Part shown: positions 1-9,311 of the stretch, one piece after another | Layout: every line of letters starts with the position of its first letter | Position numbering within the stretch: position 1 is the stretch's first letter | From: Mycobacterium shimoidei | GTDB taxonomy: Bacteria > Actinomycetota > Actinomycetes > Mycobacteriales > Mycobacteriaceae | Assembly (NCBI GenBank): GCA_002101905.1 | Contig: LQPU01000019.1 | Location: 26,199 to 90,198, forward strand | Length of the DNA stretch: 64,000 nt | Direction: 5' to 3' | Notes under the pieces: model-generated | The model's input: the letters and a program-made list of their open reading frames with translations, nothing else | The model's database searches: none | What the model was told of the DNA's origin: nothing | Translations under genes and position numbers: made by a program

Positions 1-1020
1 GCGCTCGGGCAGCGCCGCGCAGAATGCGGTGCTGTCGTCATAGCCCAGCGGACGCGGATCGGCGCACAAAAAGTAGGTGCCCGCACTGTCGTGCACCTCG
101 AAGCCGATGTCGGTCAATCCGGCGGCGAGCCGGTCGCGACGGTGCTGCAGCGAGGTGCGCAGCGCGGCCACCCAGGCCTCCTCGGTGTCCAATGCCCGCG
201 CCACCGCCGGCTGCAGCGGCGCACCGCCGACATAACTCAAGTACTGCTTGGCCGCCCGCAACCCGGCGATGAGATCGCTTGGGCCACAAGCCCATCCGAT
301 CTTCCATCCGGTGCAGTTGAACATCTTCGCCGCACTGGAGATGGTGATCGTGCGTTCGGCCATGCCGTCGAAGGCTGCCAGCGGGAGGTGCCGGTGCTGG
401 TCGAAGACCAGGTGCTCGTAGACCTCGTCGGTGATGGCCAGCAGGTCTGCCGTCACGGCGATCTCGGCGACGGCCTCGAGTTCGTCCTCGCGCAGCACCA
501 TGCCGGTCGGATTGTGCGGCGAGTTGACGATCAGCGCCTTGGTGTTCGGCGTCACCGCCCGGCGCAGAGCGTCGGCGTCGAGGGCGAAGCCGCGGCCGTC
601 GGGCACCAGCGGCACCACGACACGCTGGGCGCCGGCCATCGCCACCACCGGCGAGTAGGAGTCGTAGAACGGCTGGATCAGGATCACTTCCGAGCCCGGT
701 TCGACCAGGCCGAGCACCGCCGCCGCGATCGCCTCGGTGGCCCCGACCGTCACCAGCACCTCGGTGTCCGGGTCGTAGTCGATGCCGTAATGGCGCTTGC
801 GATGCGCGGCGATGGCATGCCGCAGCGGTGCGATGCCGATGCCCGGCGGGTATTGGTTCATGCCCTCGCCGATCGCGTCCTGCGCGGCCTGCAGCATTGT
901 CGGCGGCCCGTCCTCGTCGGGAAAGCCCTGCCCGAGGTTCACCGCACCGATCCGTGCGGCCAGCGCCGACATCTCGGCGAAGACCGTGGTGGCGTAGGGG
1001 CGCAGCCGCGACACCGTCAT
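1..1020 (-). CDS. dapC: PLP-dependent aminotransferase, DapC-like (C-terminus cut by window edge)
   Basis: Class I/II pyridoxal-phosphate aminotransferase, orthologue of Rv0858c, annotated as N-succinyldiaminopimelate aminotransferase of the lysine/DAP pathway. The start at 1020 gives MTVSRLRPYATTVFAEMSAL, the N-terminus I recall for the family. A substrate-domain motif SPHNPTG lies near residue 165, and the Schiff-base lysine in SAAKMF is at about residue 232. 340 codons are present of roughly 397 expected; the frame runs off the left edge open, so nothing suggests a broken gene. It is divergent from fadA. The exact substrate cannot be read from sequence; related enzymes include kynurenine and methionine aminotransferases. 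Confidence 0.9.
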   Translation of the reverse strand, partial: MTVSRLRPYATTVFAEMSALAARIGAVNLGQGFPDEDGPPTMLQAAQDAIGEGMNQYPPGIGIAPLRHAIAAHRKRHYGIDYDPDTEVLVTVGATEAIAAAVLGLVEPGSEVILIQPFYDSYSPVVAMAGAQRVVVPLVPDGRGFALDADALRRAVTPNTKALIVNSPHNPTGMVLREDELEAVAEIAVTADLLAITDEVYEHLVFDQHRHLPLAAFDGMAERTITISSAAKMFNCTGWKIGWACGPSDLIAGLRAAKQYLSYVGGAPLQPAVARALDTEEAWVAALRTSLQHRRDRLAAGLTDIGFEVHDSAGTYFLCADPRPLGYDDSTAFCAALPER

Positions 1021-1129
1021 GTTGATCGAGCCTAAAGCGCCCAGCGCGGGTGCAGCCTCCCAACCAACAGGTTGATCGGCCTGCTGTTAGGGTGGCGGCA
1101 TACCTATCCGATCGATAGAGGAATCTGCC

Positions 1130-2341
1130 ATGTCCGAAGAAGCCTTCGTTTACGAGGCCATCCGCACGCCGCGGGGCAAGCAGCGCAACGGGTCGCTGCA
1201 CGAGGTCAAGCCGCTCAACCTGGTCGTCGGCCTGATCGACGAACTGCGCAACCGCTTCCCCGACCTCGATGAGCACCTGATCAGCGACGTCATCTTGGGC
1301 GTGGTGTCGCCGGTCGGCGACCAGGGCGGCGACATCGCCCGGGCCGCGGTGCTGGCCGCGGGCCTGCCCGACACCACCGGCGGTGTACAGCTCAACCGGT
1401 TCTGCGCGTCCGGCCTGGAGGCGGTCAACACCGCCGCGCAGAAGGTGCGCTCGGGGTGGGACGACCTGGTGCTGGCCGGCGGCGTGGAGTCGATGAGCCG
1501 GGTGCCGATGGGCTCCGACGGCGGCGCGATGGCGCTGGACCCGGTTACCAACTACGACCTCGGCTTCGTGCCGCAGGGCATCGGCGCCGACCTCATCGCC
1601 ACCATCGAGGGCTTCTCGCGTGAGGACGTCGACGCCTACGCGCTGCGCAGCCAGCAGAGAGCCGCGGCGGCGTGGTCGGGCGGCTACTTCGCCAAGTCGG
1701 TGGTGCCGGTCCGCGACCAAAACGGCCTGCTGATCCTCGACCACGACGAGCACATGCGGCCCGACACCACGATGGAGGGCCTGGCCCAGCTCAAGCCCGC
1801 CTTCGAAGGTATCGCCGCGCTGGGCGGATTCGACGACGTGGCGCTGCAGAAGTACCACTGGGTGGAGAAGATCAACCACGTGCACACCGGCGGCAACAGC
1901 TCCGGGATCGTCGACGGGGCCGCGCTGGTGCTGGTGGGCAGTGAGAAGGCCGGCGAATCGCAGGGTTTGACGCCGCGCGCCCGCATCGTGGCGACCGCCA
2001 CCAGCGGCGCCGAGCCGACGATCATGCTGACCGGCCCAACCCCGGCCACCCGCAAGGTGCTCGACCGGGCGGGACTGACCGTCGACGACATCGACCTGTT
2101 CGAGCTCAACGAGGCGTTCGCGTCGGTGGTGCTGAAGTTCCAGAAGGACTTGAACATTCCCGACGAGAAGCTCAACGTCAACGGCGGCGCGATCGCGATG
2201 GGTCACCCGCTGGGTGCCACCGGCGCAATGATCCTCGGCACCATGGTCGACGAGCTGGAGCGCCGTAATGCGCGGCGCGCGTTGGTCACCCTGTGCATCG
2301 GCGGCGGCATGGGTGTCGCCACCATCATCGAGCGAGTCTGA
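1130..2341 (+). CDS. fadA: acetyl-CoA acyltransferase (thiolase), beta subunit of trifunctional enzyme
   Basis: 3-ketoacyl-CoA thiolase of fatty-acid beta-oxidation, 403 residues, matching Rv0859. All thiolase catalytic elements are visible: nucleophile C92 in NRFCASG, H359 in [10 protein letters not shown] and the acid/base C389 in LCIGGGMG. It partners FadB in the mycobacterial trifunctional enzyme, where it cleaves 3-ketoacyl-CoA with CoA. The stop is 7 nt before the fadB ATG, so the two are certainly co-transcribed. The 109-nt divergent gap to dapC carries short dyads (AACCAACAGGTT near 1061; CTATC/GATAG near 1105) that could be operator sites. Confidence 0.95.
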   Translation: MSEEAFVYEAIRTPRGKQRNGSLHEVKPLNLVVGLIDELRNRFPDLDEHLISDVILGVVSPVGDQGGDIARAAVLAAGLPDTTGGVQLNRFCASGLEAVNTAAQKVRSGWDDLVLAGGVESMSRVPMGSDGGAMALDPVTNYDLGFVPQGIGADLIATIEGFSREDVDAYALRSQQRAAAAWSGGYFAKSVVPVRDQNGLLILDHDEHMRPDTTMEGLAQLKPAFEGIAALGGFDDVALQKYHWVEKINHVHTGGNSSGIVDGAALVLVGSEKAGESQGLTPRARIVATATSGAEPTIMLTGPTPATRKVLDRAGLTVDDIDLFELNEAFASVVLKFQKDLNIPDEKLNVNGGAIAMGHPLGATGAMILGTMVDELERRNARRALVTLCIGGGMGVATIIERV

Positions 2342-2348
2342 GGGAAGC

Positions 2349-4496
2349 ATGGCAGAGAACACCATCAAGTGGGACAAAGACGCCGACGGCATCGTCACGC
2401 TGACGCTGGACGACCCGTCCGGGTCGGCCAACGTAATGAACGAGGCGTACATCGAGTCGATGGGAAAGGCCGTCGAACGCCTTGTCGCCGAGAAGGATTC
2501 GATCACCGGAGTGGTGATCACCAGCGCCAAGAAGACCTTCTTCGCCGGCGGTGACCTCAACAGCATGATCAAGCTGGGGCCGGAAGACGCCGGGCAGGCT
2601 TTCGACACGGTCGAGCGGATCAAAAAGCATCTGCGCACCCTGGAGACGTTCGGCAAGCCGGTGGTCGCCGCGATCAACGGGGCGGCGCTCGGCGGCGGCC
2701 TGGAGATCGCGCTGGCCTGTCACCACCGGATCGCCGCCGACGTGAAGGGCAGCCAGATCGGCGTGCCGGAGGTGACGCTGGGCCTGCTGCCCGGAGGCGG
2801 CGGGGTCACCCGCACCGTGCGGATGCTCGGCATCCAAAACGCGTTCGTCACAGTGCTTTCGCAGGGCACCCGGTTCAAGCCGGCCAAGGCCAAACAGATC
2901 GGCCTGATCGACGAGGTGCTGCCCACGGTCGAGGAGTTGGTGCCCGCGGCGAAGGCGTGGATCAAGGCCAACCCCGACAAGCACGTGCAGCCGTGGGACC
3001 AAAAGGGCTACAAGATGCCCGGCGGCACTCCGTCGTCGCCGAGCTTGGCGGCCATCCTGCCGTCGTTCCCGTCGAACCTGCGCAAGCAGCTCAAGGGCGC
3101 ACCGATGCCCGCGCCGCGGGCCATCCTGGCCGCCGCGGTGGAGGGTGCGCAGGTCGACTTCGACACCGCCAGCCGCATCGAAAGCCGCTACTTCGCGCAA
3201 CTGGTCACCGGTCAGGTCGCCAAGAACATGATCCAGGCGTTCTTCTTCGACTTGCAGCACATCAACTCCGGTGGTTCACGGCCCGACGGCATCGAGCAGA
3301 CACCGATCAAGAAGATCGGTGTGCTTGGTGCCGGCATGATGGGCGCCGGCATCGCCTACGTGTCGGCCAAAGCCGGCTTCGACGTCGTGCTCAAAGACGT
3401 CAGCCTGGAAGCCGCCCAGAAGGGCAAAAGCTACTCCGAGAAGCTGGAAGCCAAGGCGCTGGAGAAGGGCCGCACCACCGAGCAGAAATCCAAGGCGTTG
3501 CTGGACCGCATCACCCCGACCGGTGAGGCCGCCGACCTCAAGGGCGTCGACTTCGTCATCGAGGCCGTCTTCGAGAACCAGGATCTCAAACACAAGGTCT
3601 TCGCCGAAATCGAAGACATCGTCGAGCCCAACGCGATCCTGGGATCCAACACCTCGACGCTGCCGATCACCGGTCTGGCGACCGGTGTCAAGCGCCAGGA
3701 GGATTTCATCGGGATCCACTTCTTCTCACCGGTCGACAAGATGCCGCTGGTCGAGATCATCAAGGGCGAGAAGACATCTGACGAGGCGCTGGCTCGGGTG
3801 TTCGACTACACCCAGGCCATCGGCAAGACCCCGATCGTGGTCAACGACAGCCGCGGCTTCTACACCAGCCGGGTGATCGGCACGTTCATCAACGAGGCGA
3901 TCGCGATGCTCGGTGAAGGCGTGGAGCCGGCCAGCATCGAGCAGGCCGGCTCGCAGGCCGGTTACCCCGCACCGCCGCTGCAGCTCTCCGACGAGCTCAA
4001 CCTGGAGCTGATGCACAAGATCGCGGTCGCCACCCGCAAGGGTGTCGAAGACGCCGGCGGCACCTACCAGCCGCACCCGGCCGAAGCCGTCGTCGAGAAG
4101 ATGCTCGAGCTCGGTCGGCCCGGCCGGCTGAAGGGCGCCGGGTTCTACGAGTACGCCGACGGCAAGCGTGTTGGTCTGTGGCCGGGCCTGCGAGAGACGT
4201 TCAAGTCGGGCTCGTCGCAGCTGCCGCTGCAGGACATGATCGACCGGATGTTGTTCGCCGAGTCGCTGGAGACGCAGAAATGTCTCGACGAGGGTGTGAT
4301 CACGTCGACGGCCGACGCCAACATCGGATCGATCATGGGCATCGGGTTCCCACCGTGGACCGGCGGCACCGCGCAGTTCATCGTCGGCTACCAGGGTGCA
4401 CACGGCACGGGTAAGCAGGCTTTCATCGCCCGCGCCCGTGAACTGGCCGCCAAGTACGGCGACCGGTTCCTGCCGCCGGATTCGCTCACCTCGTAG
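2349..4496 (+). CDS. fadB: multifunctional enoyl-CoA hydratase / 3-hydroxyacyl-CoA dehydrogenase, alpha subunit
   Basis: 715-residue alpha subunit of the trifunctional beta-oxidation complex, orthologue of Rv0860 (about 720 aa). The N-terminal crotonase domain covers residues 1-190, with oxyanion-hole segments [10 protein letters not shown] and [12 protein letters not shown] Rossmann NAD-binding fold starts near residue 325 ([14 protein letters not shown]), followed by the helical 3-hydroxyacyl-CoA dehydrogenase C-terminal domains. The ATG at 2349 follows GGGAAGC and is preferred to upstream in-frame codons inside fadA. It converts trans-2-enoyl-CoA to 3-ketoacyl-CoA for FadA. Confidence 0.95.
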   Translation: MAENTIKWDKDADGIVTLTLDDPSGSANVMNEAYIESMGKAVERLVAEKDSITGVVITSAKKTFFAGGDLNSMIKLGPEDAGQAFDTVERIKKHLRTLETFGKPVVAAINGAALGGGLEIALACHHRIAADVKGSQIGVPEVTLGLLPGGGGVTRTVRMLGIQNAFVTVLSQGTRFKPAKAKQIGLIDEVLPTVEELVPAAKAWIKANPDKHVQPWDQKGYKMPGGTPSSPSLAAILPSFPSNLRKQLKGAPMPAPRAILAAAVEGAQVDFDTASRIESRYFAQLVTGQVAKNMIQAFFFDLQHINSGGSRPDGIEQTPIKKIGVLGAGMMGAGIAYVSAKAGFDVVLKDVSLEAAQKGKSYSEKLEAKALEKGRTTEQKSKALLDRITPTGEAADLKGVDFVIEAVFENQDLKHKVFAEIEDIVEPNAILGSNTSTLPITGLATGVKRQEDFIGIHFFSPVDKMPLVEIIKGEKTSDEALARVFDYTQAIGKTPIVVNDSRGFYTSRVIGTFINEAIAMLGEGVEPASIEQAGSQAGYPAPPLQLSDELNLELMHKIAVATRKGVEDAGGTYQPHPAEAVVEKMLELGRPGRLKGAGFYEYADGKRVGLWPGLRETFKSGSSQLPLQDMIDRMLFAESLETQKCLDEGVITSTADANIGSIMGIGFPPWTGGTAQFIVGYQGAHGTGKQAFIARARELAAKYGDRFLPPDSLTS

Positions 4497-4505
4497 CGCT
4501 GGGTA

Positions 4506-5114
4506 CTACCGGCGTCGCGCTAAAACGTAGCTGCGGGCCACGAACCGTGCGGCGAACTTGTTCTGCGCTGTCCACCGCGGTTCGTCCGTGGCCGACAGCA
4601 GCGTCCAGTCTGCGCTGAATCGGCGCTCGATCTCCGCTTGTTCAACGCCGGCTGGTCCCAAACGGCCAGCGGGTTTGAACGCGACCATGAACAGCCGTGC
4701 TTCCGGGGCGGCGACCGCGCTGACCTCCTGCACGTACAGATCGCGATCGTGATCGCTCATGCCATGGAAGCAGCCGTTGTCCACGATCAGCCCGAAACCC
4801 GGGGTGATCCCGTACTGGCGCAAATGCGTGACGTCCGCCTGGACGAAATCGACCGTTACGCCGGCGGAGTCGGCCTTCGCGCGGGCCTTCTCGAGCGCCT
4901 TCGGCACGAAATCCACTCCGGTGACCTGCCATCCGTGTTGAGCCAGGTAGATCGACGCGTCTCCGGTGCCGCACCCGAGATCAAGGGCCGAGCCAGGTGG
5001 CAGCGGGTCGCTTCCCTCGACGAGCTCACGCAGCACCGGCGACTGCGGGTGGCCGTCCCACGGTGTGAATCCCAGCCGGTAGAAGACCCGAAACAACCGA
5101 TGTCGAGAAGCCAT
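4506..5114 (-). CDS. class I SAM-dependent methyltransferase
   Basis: 202-residue Rossmann-fold methyltransferase of the thiopurine-methyltransferase/UbiE-like type. Motif I is ALDLGCGTGDASIYLA near residues 43-58, the acidic end of strand 2 is VTGVDFVP, and motif III-like residues FVQADVTHL follow. An N-terminal FYRLGFTPWDGHP segment is shared with actinobacterial small-molecule methyltransferases. It is the last gene of a leftward set (monooxygenase 7208, LLM enzyme 5993, this gene), 9 nt behind the LLM gene, and ends 9 nt from the convergent fadB stop. The substrate is unknown; an oxidised metabolite made by its two neighbours is a plausible inference. Confidence 0.85.
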   Translation of the reverse strand: MASRHRLFRVFYRLGFTPWDGHPQSPVLRELVEGSDPLPPGSALDLGCGTGDASIYLAQHGWQVTGVDFVPKALEKARAKADSAGVTVDFVQADVTHLRQYGITPGFGLIVDNGCFHGMSDHDRDLYVQEVSAVAAPEARLFMVAFKPAGRLGPAGVEQAEIERRFSADWTLLSATDEPRWTAQNKFAARFVARSYVLARRR

Positions 5115-5123
5115 GACCTCACG

Positions 5124-5993
5124 TTAGACGCGGTTGTGAACCGCGGCGAGCCGACGCCACTGCTGGCGGGGAAATGTCTTCGGATCGGCGAGCAGCACCT
5201 GCACGCACACATGATCGGCGCCGGCCGCATGGTGTTCGTTGACTCTGCGCATGACGGTCTGTTCGTCTCCCCACGCGATGATCGCGTCGAAAAGACGGTT
5301 GCTGACTTGTGTCAGATCGTCGGGGGAGAATCCGATGCGCAGCAGGTTATTGGCGTAATTGGGCAGGGCCAAATATGAGCGCAGCCAATCGGTTCCTATG
5401 GCGCGGGCCTCGTCGGCGCTCTCGCACAGGATCACCGTCTGCTCCGGCAGCAGCAACGGGCCTTCGCCTAACGCCTCGCGGGCAGTGGCGGTGTGGTCAG
5501 GAGTGGTCAGGTAGGGGTGAGCTCCCCGGGTGCGACTGGCCGCCAAGGCCAGCATCTTGGGCCCCAGCGCGGCCAGCACTCGATTCTCGGCGGGCACCGG
5601 TTGTTCTGCGGCATCGAGGCCGTCGAGAAACGATGCCGTCGTTGCCAGCGGTTTTCGGTATCGGCCCGGTTCGGCGGCGTCGATCAACGGTGCGTGACTG
5701 ACCCCGATTCCGAGCAGGAAGCGCTCGCCATGAGCGGCGGTCAGCGCCGCATAGGAGGCCGCGACCTCGGCTGCCGAGTGCATCCACAGATTCAGGATCC
5801 CGGTCGCGATCGTGGTCCGCTTGGTTGCCGCCAGCAGCCGGTCCACCCGATCCAGCACCGGCTTCCCCCCGACATCGGGGATCCACAATGCGGTAAAACC
5901 GAGTTCTTCCAATTCGGCTGCGGCTTCGGCAGATTCGGCCGAGTCACCGTAGCGAAGCTGACTACTCCAGATTCCGACCCCGGAAAGATCCAT
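5124..5993 (-). CDS. LLM-class F420/flavin-dependent oxidoreductase
   Basis: 289-residue luciferase-like monooxygenase-superfamily protein. It has the TIM-barrel features GVGIWSSQLR at the N-terminus, ELGFTALWIPD, TTIATGILNLWMHS and GERFLLGIGVSHAP. This subgroup in mycobacteria usually uses coenzyme F420. It begins 3 nt after the FAD-monooxygenase stop and is followed by the methyltransferase, so the three form one leftward operon. Substrate unknown. It is the first of three LLM-type genes in the window (others at 7837 and 58743). Confidence 0.88.
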   Translation of the reverse strand: MDLSGVGIWSSQLRYGDSAESAEAAAELEELGFTALWIPDVGGKPVLDRVDRLLAATKRTTIATGILNLWMHSAAEVAASYAALTAAHGERFLLGIGVSHAPLIDAAEPGRYRKPLATTASFLDGLDAAEQPVPAENRVLAALGPKMLALAASRTRGAHPYLTTPDHTATAREALGEGPLLLPEQTVILCESADEARAIGTDWLRSYLALPNYANNLLRIGFSPDDLTQVSNRLFDAIIAWGDEQTVMRRVNEHHAAGADHVCVQVLLADPKTFPRQQWRRLAAVHNRV

Positions 5994-5996
5994 GCG

Positions 5997-7208
5997 TCAA
6001 TGCTGCCAAACGCCGGCGTCGTAATCGGGCACGGGTATCGAGTCGTGCATGCGCACGCCGTTGGTGTTGAGCTTGGCGAGAGCGCGAGTGAGTGGTGCGG
6101 GCAGCACGGAGATCAGTTGCGCACCGCGAGTCACCGCCCACAGCGCGGCCCGGGACCCGGGTACGACGGTCTTTGCGGCGCGCCGCGCAAAGGCGCGGCT
6201 GCGTCGCACCGGTTCGCGCATCTGATGTTCGTAGGCGGCAAACGCTTCTACGTGATCGCCGTCGGCGCGGGCCAGTTCTGAAGCCAAGATGTAAGCGCCG
6301 ATCACCGCGAGGCTGGTGCTGCCGCCGACCGCGGGGCCTGGGCAGTAGCCGGCATCGCCGACAAGTGTCACCCGCCCACGTGACCACCTGTCAAGCAGCA
6401 GCTGGGTGATCGAGTCGAAGTAGAACGCCGGGGTGGTGTCGAGTTGCTCGAGCCAGCCGTCCACCCGTGGGTTCATTTTCGCGAATGCATCCCGCAGTAA
6501 GTCCTTCTGGCACGGCACATCCCGGTGGTGATATTCCAGTTGCGGGCTGTGGAACAAAAACACCGCGCGCGCGTCGTCCAGGTGTCGTGCACTGTAGATC
6601 GCGGCGATGCGGCCGATCTCGCCGTATCCGGCCATCTCACCTTCGGGCGCCGCCGTTTTCGGCATGGACATCACCGCAAGATGGCCCCCGAGGTAGCTGG
6701 TGACACCGGCGTCGTCACCGAAGACCAGTTGCCGAACATTGGAGTGCAGCCCGTCGGCGCCGACCACGACATCGAACGTCCGGGGTGCGGCGTGTTCGAA
6801 GGTCACGTCCCCGTCGGGGGAGATGGCGGTGATCGAATCGCCGAAGAGGTACTCGACATCGTTGCGGCCGGCGTCGTAGTAGATCTCACTGAGGTCGTCG
6901 CGCATGATCTCCACGTGCCGGTCGGAGGCGGCGCTGTAGACCTTGGTCAGGTCGACCCGGATGGGCCGGTCCGCGCCCTTGCGGTAGATGGCCAACCGGT
7001 TCGTCCCGGTGGCCCGGTCCTCCACGCGGGGCAGCACGCCCATCCGGGACGTGATTTCCATTGCCGGCCGGAACAAGTCGACGGCGTGCCCACCGGTCTT
7101 GCGCAAGGCGGGTGCGCGTTCGACGACGGTGACGTCGAATCGGTAGCGAGCCAGCCAATACGCCAGGACCGGTCCGGCGATGCTCGCGCCTGAGATCAAT
7201 ACCCGCAT
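5997..7208 (-). CDS. FAD-dependent monooxygenase (PHBH-fold)
   Basis: 403-residue flavoprotein hydroxylase of the p-hydroxybenzoate-hydroxylase fold. It shows the N-terminal dinucleotide motif ISGASIAGPVLAYWLA, the DG motif VVGADGLHSNVR and the GD motif VTLVGDAGYCPGPAVGGS. Relatives act on aromatic or polyketide substrates, including TetX-like tetracycline-modifying enzymes. It is divergent from the TetR gene at 7285, and one arm of a perfect inverted repeat lies 12 nt upstream of its ATG, so TetR control is a strong inference. A housekeeping role is unlikely since this locus is not in the M. tuberculosis gene order. Confidence 0.9.
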   Translation of the reverse strand: MRVLISGASIAGPVLAYWLARYRFDVTVVERAPALRKTGGHAVDLFRPAMEITSRMGVLPRVEDRATGTNRLAIYRKGADRPIRVDLTKVYSAASDRHVEIMRDDLSEIYYDAGRNDVEYLFGDSITAISPDGDVTFEHAAPRTFDVVVGADGLHSNVRQLVFGDDAGVTSYLGGHLAVMSMPKTAAPEGEMAGYGEIGRIAAIYSARHLDDARAVFLFHSPQLEYHHRDVPCQKDLLRDAFAKMNPRVDGWLEQLDTTPAFYFDSITQLLLDRWSRGRVTLVGDAGYCPGPAVGGSTSLAVIGAYILASELARADGDHVEAFAAYEHQMREPVRRSRAFARRAAKTVVPGSRAALWAVTRGAQLISVLPAPLTRALAKLNTNGVRMHDSIPVPDYDAGVWQH

Positions 7209-7220
7209 GCCGCGCTCCTT

Positions 7221-7268
7221 ACTTAACGATAGGTAAGCCTAGCATGACGAGCTTACCTATCGTTAAGT
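7221..7268. promoter_or_regulatory. divergent TetR-type operator: perfect 18-bp inverted repeat
   Basis: Arms ACTTAACGATAGGTAAGC (7221-7238) and its exact reverse complement (7251-7268) are separated by 12 nt. Each arm is itself a partial dyad, CTTA-N8-TAAG, so the region looks like two complete TetR binding sites in mirror orientation. One lies close to the monooxygenase ATG (7208) and the other close to the TetR GTG (7285). This arrangement fits simultaneous repression of both directions plus autoregulation. Confidence 0.85.
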
Positions 7269-7284
7269 CAGATAAACTGCCGGG

Positions 7285-7821
7285 GTGAGCAGGCCACGTT
7301 CCGACACCCGGGAACGGATTCAAGACGTCGCGCGCGAGCTGTTCGCGCAGCAGGGTGTGCAGCGCACCAGCCTGCAGGACATCGCCGACAAGCTCGGCAT
7401 CACCAAACCGGCGTTGTACTACCACTTCAGCTCTCGCGAAGAGTTGGTGCGCAGCATCGTGCAGCCGCTGATCGACGACGGCGAGCAGTTCGTCGCCGAG
7501 CAGGAGGCGAAACGCAAAGTCGACGTCAGGCAGTTGCTGGAGGGCTATTTCGATTTCCACTATCACCGCCGGCAGGACCTCGTCGTCGTGCTCGCCGAAT
7601 TCGCCATACTCGAAGACCTCGGGCTGGTCGAGAAGGTGCTCGCTTGGCGCGCCCGGCTGGGCAAATTGGTGTTCGGTCCCAAGCCGACGCTGACTCAAGC
7701 CACTCGGGCGGTCATCGCATTCGGCGGTCTGCAGGACTGCTGTCTGCAATTTCGCGATGTGCCGCGTGATGAGTTGCGTGCCGCGTCGGTCGAAGGTGCC
7801 CTCGCCGCCTTGGGTATCTGA
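7285..7821 (+). CDS. TetR/AcrR-family transcriptional regulator
   Basis: 178-residue regulator. The N-terminal helix-turn-helix is typical: TSLQDIADKLGITKPALYYH at about residues 30-49 followed by FSSREEL. The C-terminal ligand-binding domain is not assignable to a known effector. The GTG at 7285 is the first start after the operator and yields the usual short basic N-terminus MSRPRSDTRERI. It heads a rightward operon (LLM enzyme, Zn-ribbon protein, thiolase-like protein) and most likely represses both that operon and the divergent monooxygenase operon through the repeat at 7221-7268. Confidence 0.92.
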   Translation: MSRPRSDTRERIQDVARELFAQQGVQRTSLQDIADKLGITKPALYYHFSSREELVRSIVQPLIDDGEQFVAEQEAKRKVDVRQLLEGYFDFHYHRRQDLVVVLAEFAILEDLGLVEKVLAWRARLGKLVFGPKPTLTQATRAVIAFGGLQDCCLQFRDVPRDELRAASVEGALAALGI

Positions 7822-7836
7822 TTAGAGTCGCACCCT

Positions 7837-8826
7837 ATGCGCTTCGGACTTTTCATTCCACAAGGCTGGCGACTGGACCTCGTCGGAATCGAACCCGCCA
7901 AGCACTGGGCGGTGATGCGTGACCTGGCCGGATATGCCGATGCCGGAGTGTGGGATTCGTTGTGGGTCTACGACCACTTCCACACCGTTCCGATGCCCAC
8001 CGGGGAGGCCACCCACGAGGCGTGGTCGTTGATGTCTGCCTACGCGGCGACGACGTCGCGAATCAAGCTCGGCCAGATGTGCACTGCGATGAGTTATCGC
8101 AATCCGGCTTACCTTGCCAAGGTGGCGGCCACCGCGGACATCATCTCCGGCGGCCGCATCCAGATGGGTATCGGTGGTGGCTGGTACGAACATGAATGGC
8201 GCGCCTACGGTTACGGCTTTCCGTCGGTGAAGGTGCGGCTCGGGCGCCTCGATGAGGGCGTGCAGATCATGCGCGACGCCTGGCGTGACGGCAAGGTCAG
8301 TTTCACCGGTGAGCACTATCAGGTTGACGGCGCGATTGTGGCGCCGAAACCGTTGCAGGACGGCGGTATTCCATTGTGGATCGCCGGCGGGGGAGAGAAG
8401 GTGACGCTGCGGATCGCAGCCAAGTACGCCCAATACACCAATTTCACGCCGGACCCGGAAGCGTTCGCCCACAAGTCTGATGTCCTGGCCCGGCACTGCC
8501 GTGACATGGGCACCGATTTCGGCCGCATCGTTCGTTCTGTCAACGTCAATGCCGTCGTCGCCACATCCGGCCCCGAGGTCAACGACCGGGTGCAACGGGT
8601 TCGGGACCGCCTGGCGCGCCTCGTGCCCGAGTCGGCGGCGGATGCGACGATCGCGGGCACCACCGGGCCGGAGTCGGCGGTCGGCACGACCGAGCAGGTC
8701 ACCGAGCGGCTGGCGCGGCTGCGCGATCTGGGTTGCGAGTACGTCATCTGCTATTTCCCGGAGGCCGCCTATGACCGCTCCGGTATCGAACTGTTCGAAC
8801 GCGAGGTGATCCCGGCGTTGGGCTAG
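7837..8826 (+). CDS. LLM-class F420-dependent oxidoreductase
   Basis: 329-residue luciferase-like protein with the family N-terminus MRFGLFIPQGWRLDL, the VWDSLWVYDHF element, ISGGRIQMGIGGGWYEHEW and the C-terminal GTTEQVTERLARL. These features are close to mycobacterial F420-dependent oxidoreductases of the TIGR03560-like type (assignment by eye). It starts 15 nt after the TetR stop, consistent with one transcript. Its physical link to a thiolase-like/OB-fold pair suggests it oxidises or reduces an acyl-CoA or related intermediate, but that is inference. Confidence 0.88.
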   Translation: MRFGLFIPQGWRLDLVGIEPAKHWAVMRDLAGYADAGVWDSLWVYDHFHTVPMPTGEATHEAWSLMSAYAATTSRIKLGQMCTAMSYRNPAYLAKVAATADIISGGRIQMGIGGGWYEHEWRAYGYGFPSVKVRLGRLDEGVQIMRDAWRDGKVSFTGEHYQVDGAIVAPKPLQDGGIPLWIAGGGEKVTLRIAAKYAQYTNFTPDPEAFAHKSDVLARHCRDMGTDFGRIVRSVNVNAVVATSGPEVNDRVQRVRDRLARLVPESAADATIAGTTGPESAVGTTEQVTERLARLRDLGCEYVICYFPEAAYDRSGIELFEREVIPALG

Positions 8827-8873
8827 GAGAATGGGGTTTCCGTTTCTGCCGAACGCTGTTGTACGGTTCGGTT

Positions 8874-9299
8874 ATGCAGAAGGCACTGGCGCCCGAGATT
8901 TCCACCTGGCCGGACGACAATCCGCAGCTGATCGGTAGTCAGTGCGGCGACTGCGATGCCACTACCTTCCCCGTGCAACAGCATTGTCCGCGGTGCAGCG
9001 GCGCCAACATGTCCGAGTTGCTGCTGCCTCGCCGCGGAACGTTGGTGGCCTGGACGACGCAGGGCTTTCCGCCGGGGCCGCCCTACGCCGGCCCGACGGG
9101 CCAGGCGTTCGTTCCGTTCGGCGTCGGCCTGGTCCAACTCGGCCTGGGTGAAGACGCGGTGATTCGCGTCGAGGGACGGCTCACCGAAAGTGATCCGGAA
9201 AAACTGCAGTTCGGCATGGAAGTCGAACTGACCATGGTGCCGTTTACCACCGACGACGAGGGCAACGAAGTCCTGACGTTCGCCTTCGCGCCGGTGTGA
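8874..9299 (+). CDS. Zn-ribbon domain / OB-fold (DUF35) acyl-CoA-associated protein
   Basis: 141-residue protein with an N-terminal rubredoxin-like zinc ribbon (C-x2-C ... C-x2-C: SQCGDCDATTF and HCPRCSG) and a C-terminal OB-fold (GTLVAWTTQGFPPGPP). The ATG at 8874 is chosen over an in-frame TTG at 8859. DUF35 proteins act as obligate partners of thiolase-superfamily enzymes; the steroid ChsH2-Ltp2 retro-aldolase and the acetoacetyl/HMG-type complexes are examples. The next gene, 12 nt downstream, is exactly such a thiolase-like protein, so the two probably form a complex. Confidence 0.9.
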   Translation: MQKALAPEISTWPDDNPQLIGSQCGDCDATTFPVQQHCPRCSGANMSELLLPRRGTLVAWTTQGFPPGPPYAGPTGQAFVPFGVGLVQLGLGEDAVIRVEGRLTESDPEKLQFGMEVELTMVPFTTDDEGNEVLTFAFAPV

Positions 9300-9311
9300 T
9301 TGGAGTCAAAC

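Noticed and set aside
38..2677. An 879-codon open frame on the minus strand across dapC, fadA and fadB
   Set aside because: It is antisense to strongly conserved genes, is Arg/Gly/Ala-rich in the way high-GC shadow frames are, and has no recognisable motif.
4497..4515. GGGTACTACC shared with the fadE10 upstream repeat as a common operator
   Set aside because: Only one arm is present, between two convergent gene ends where no promoter is needed; a 10-mer match is expected by chance.
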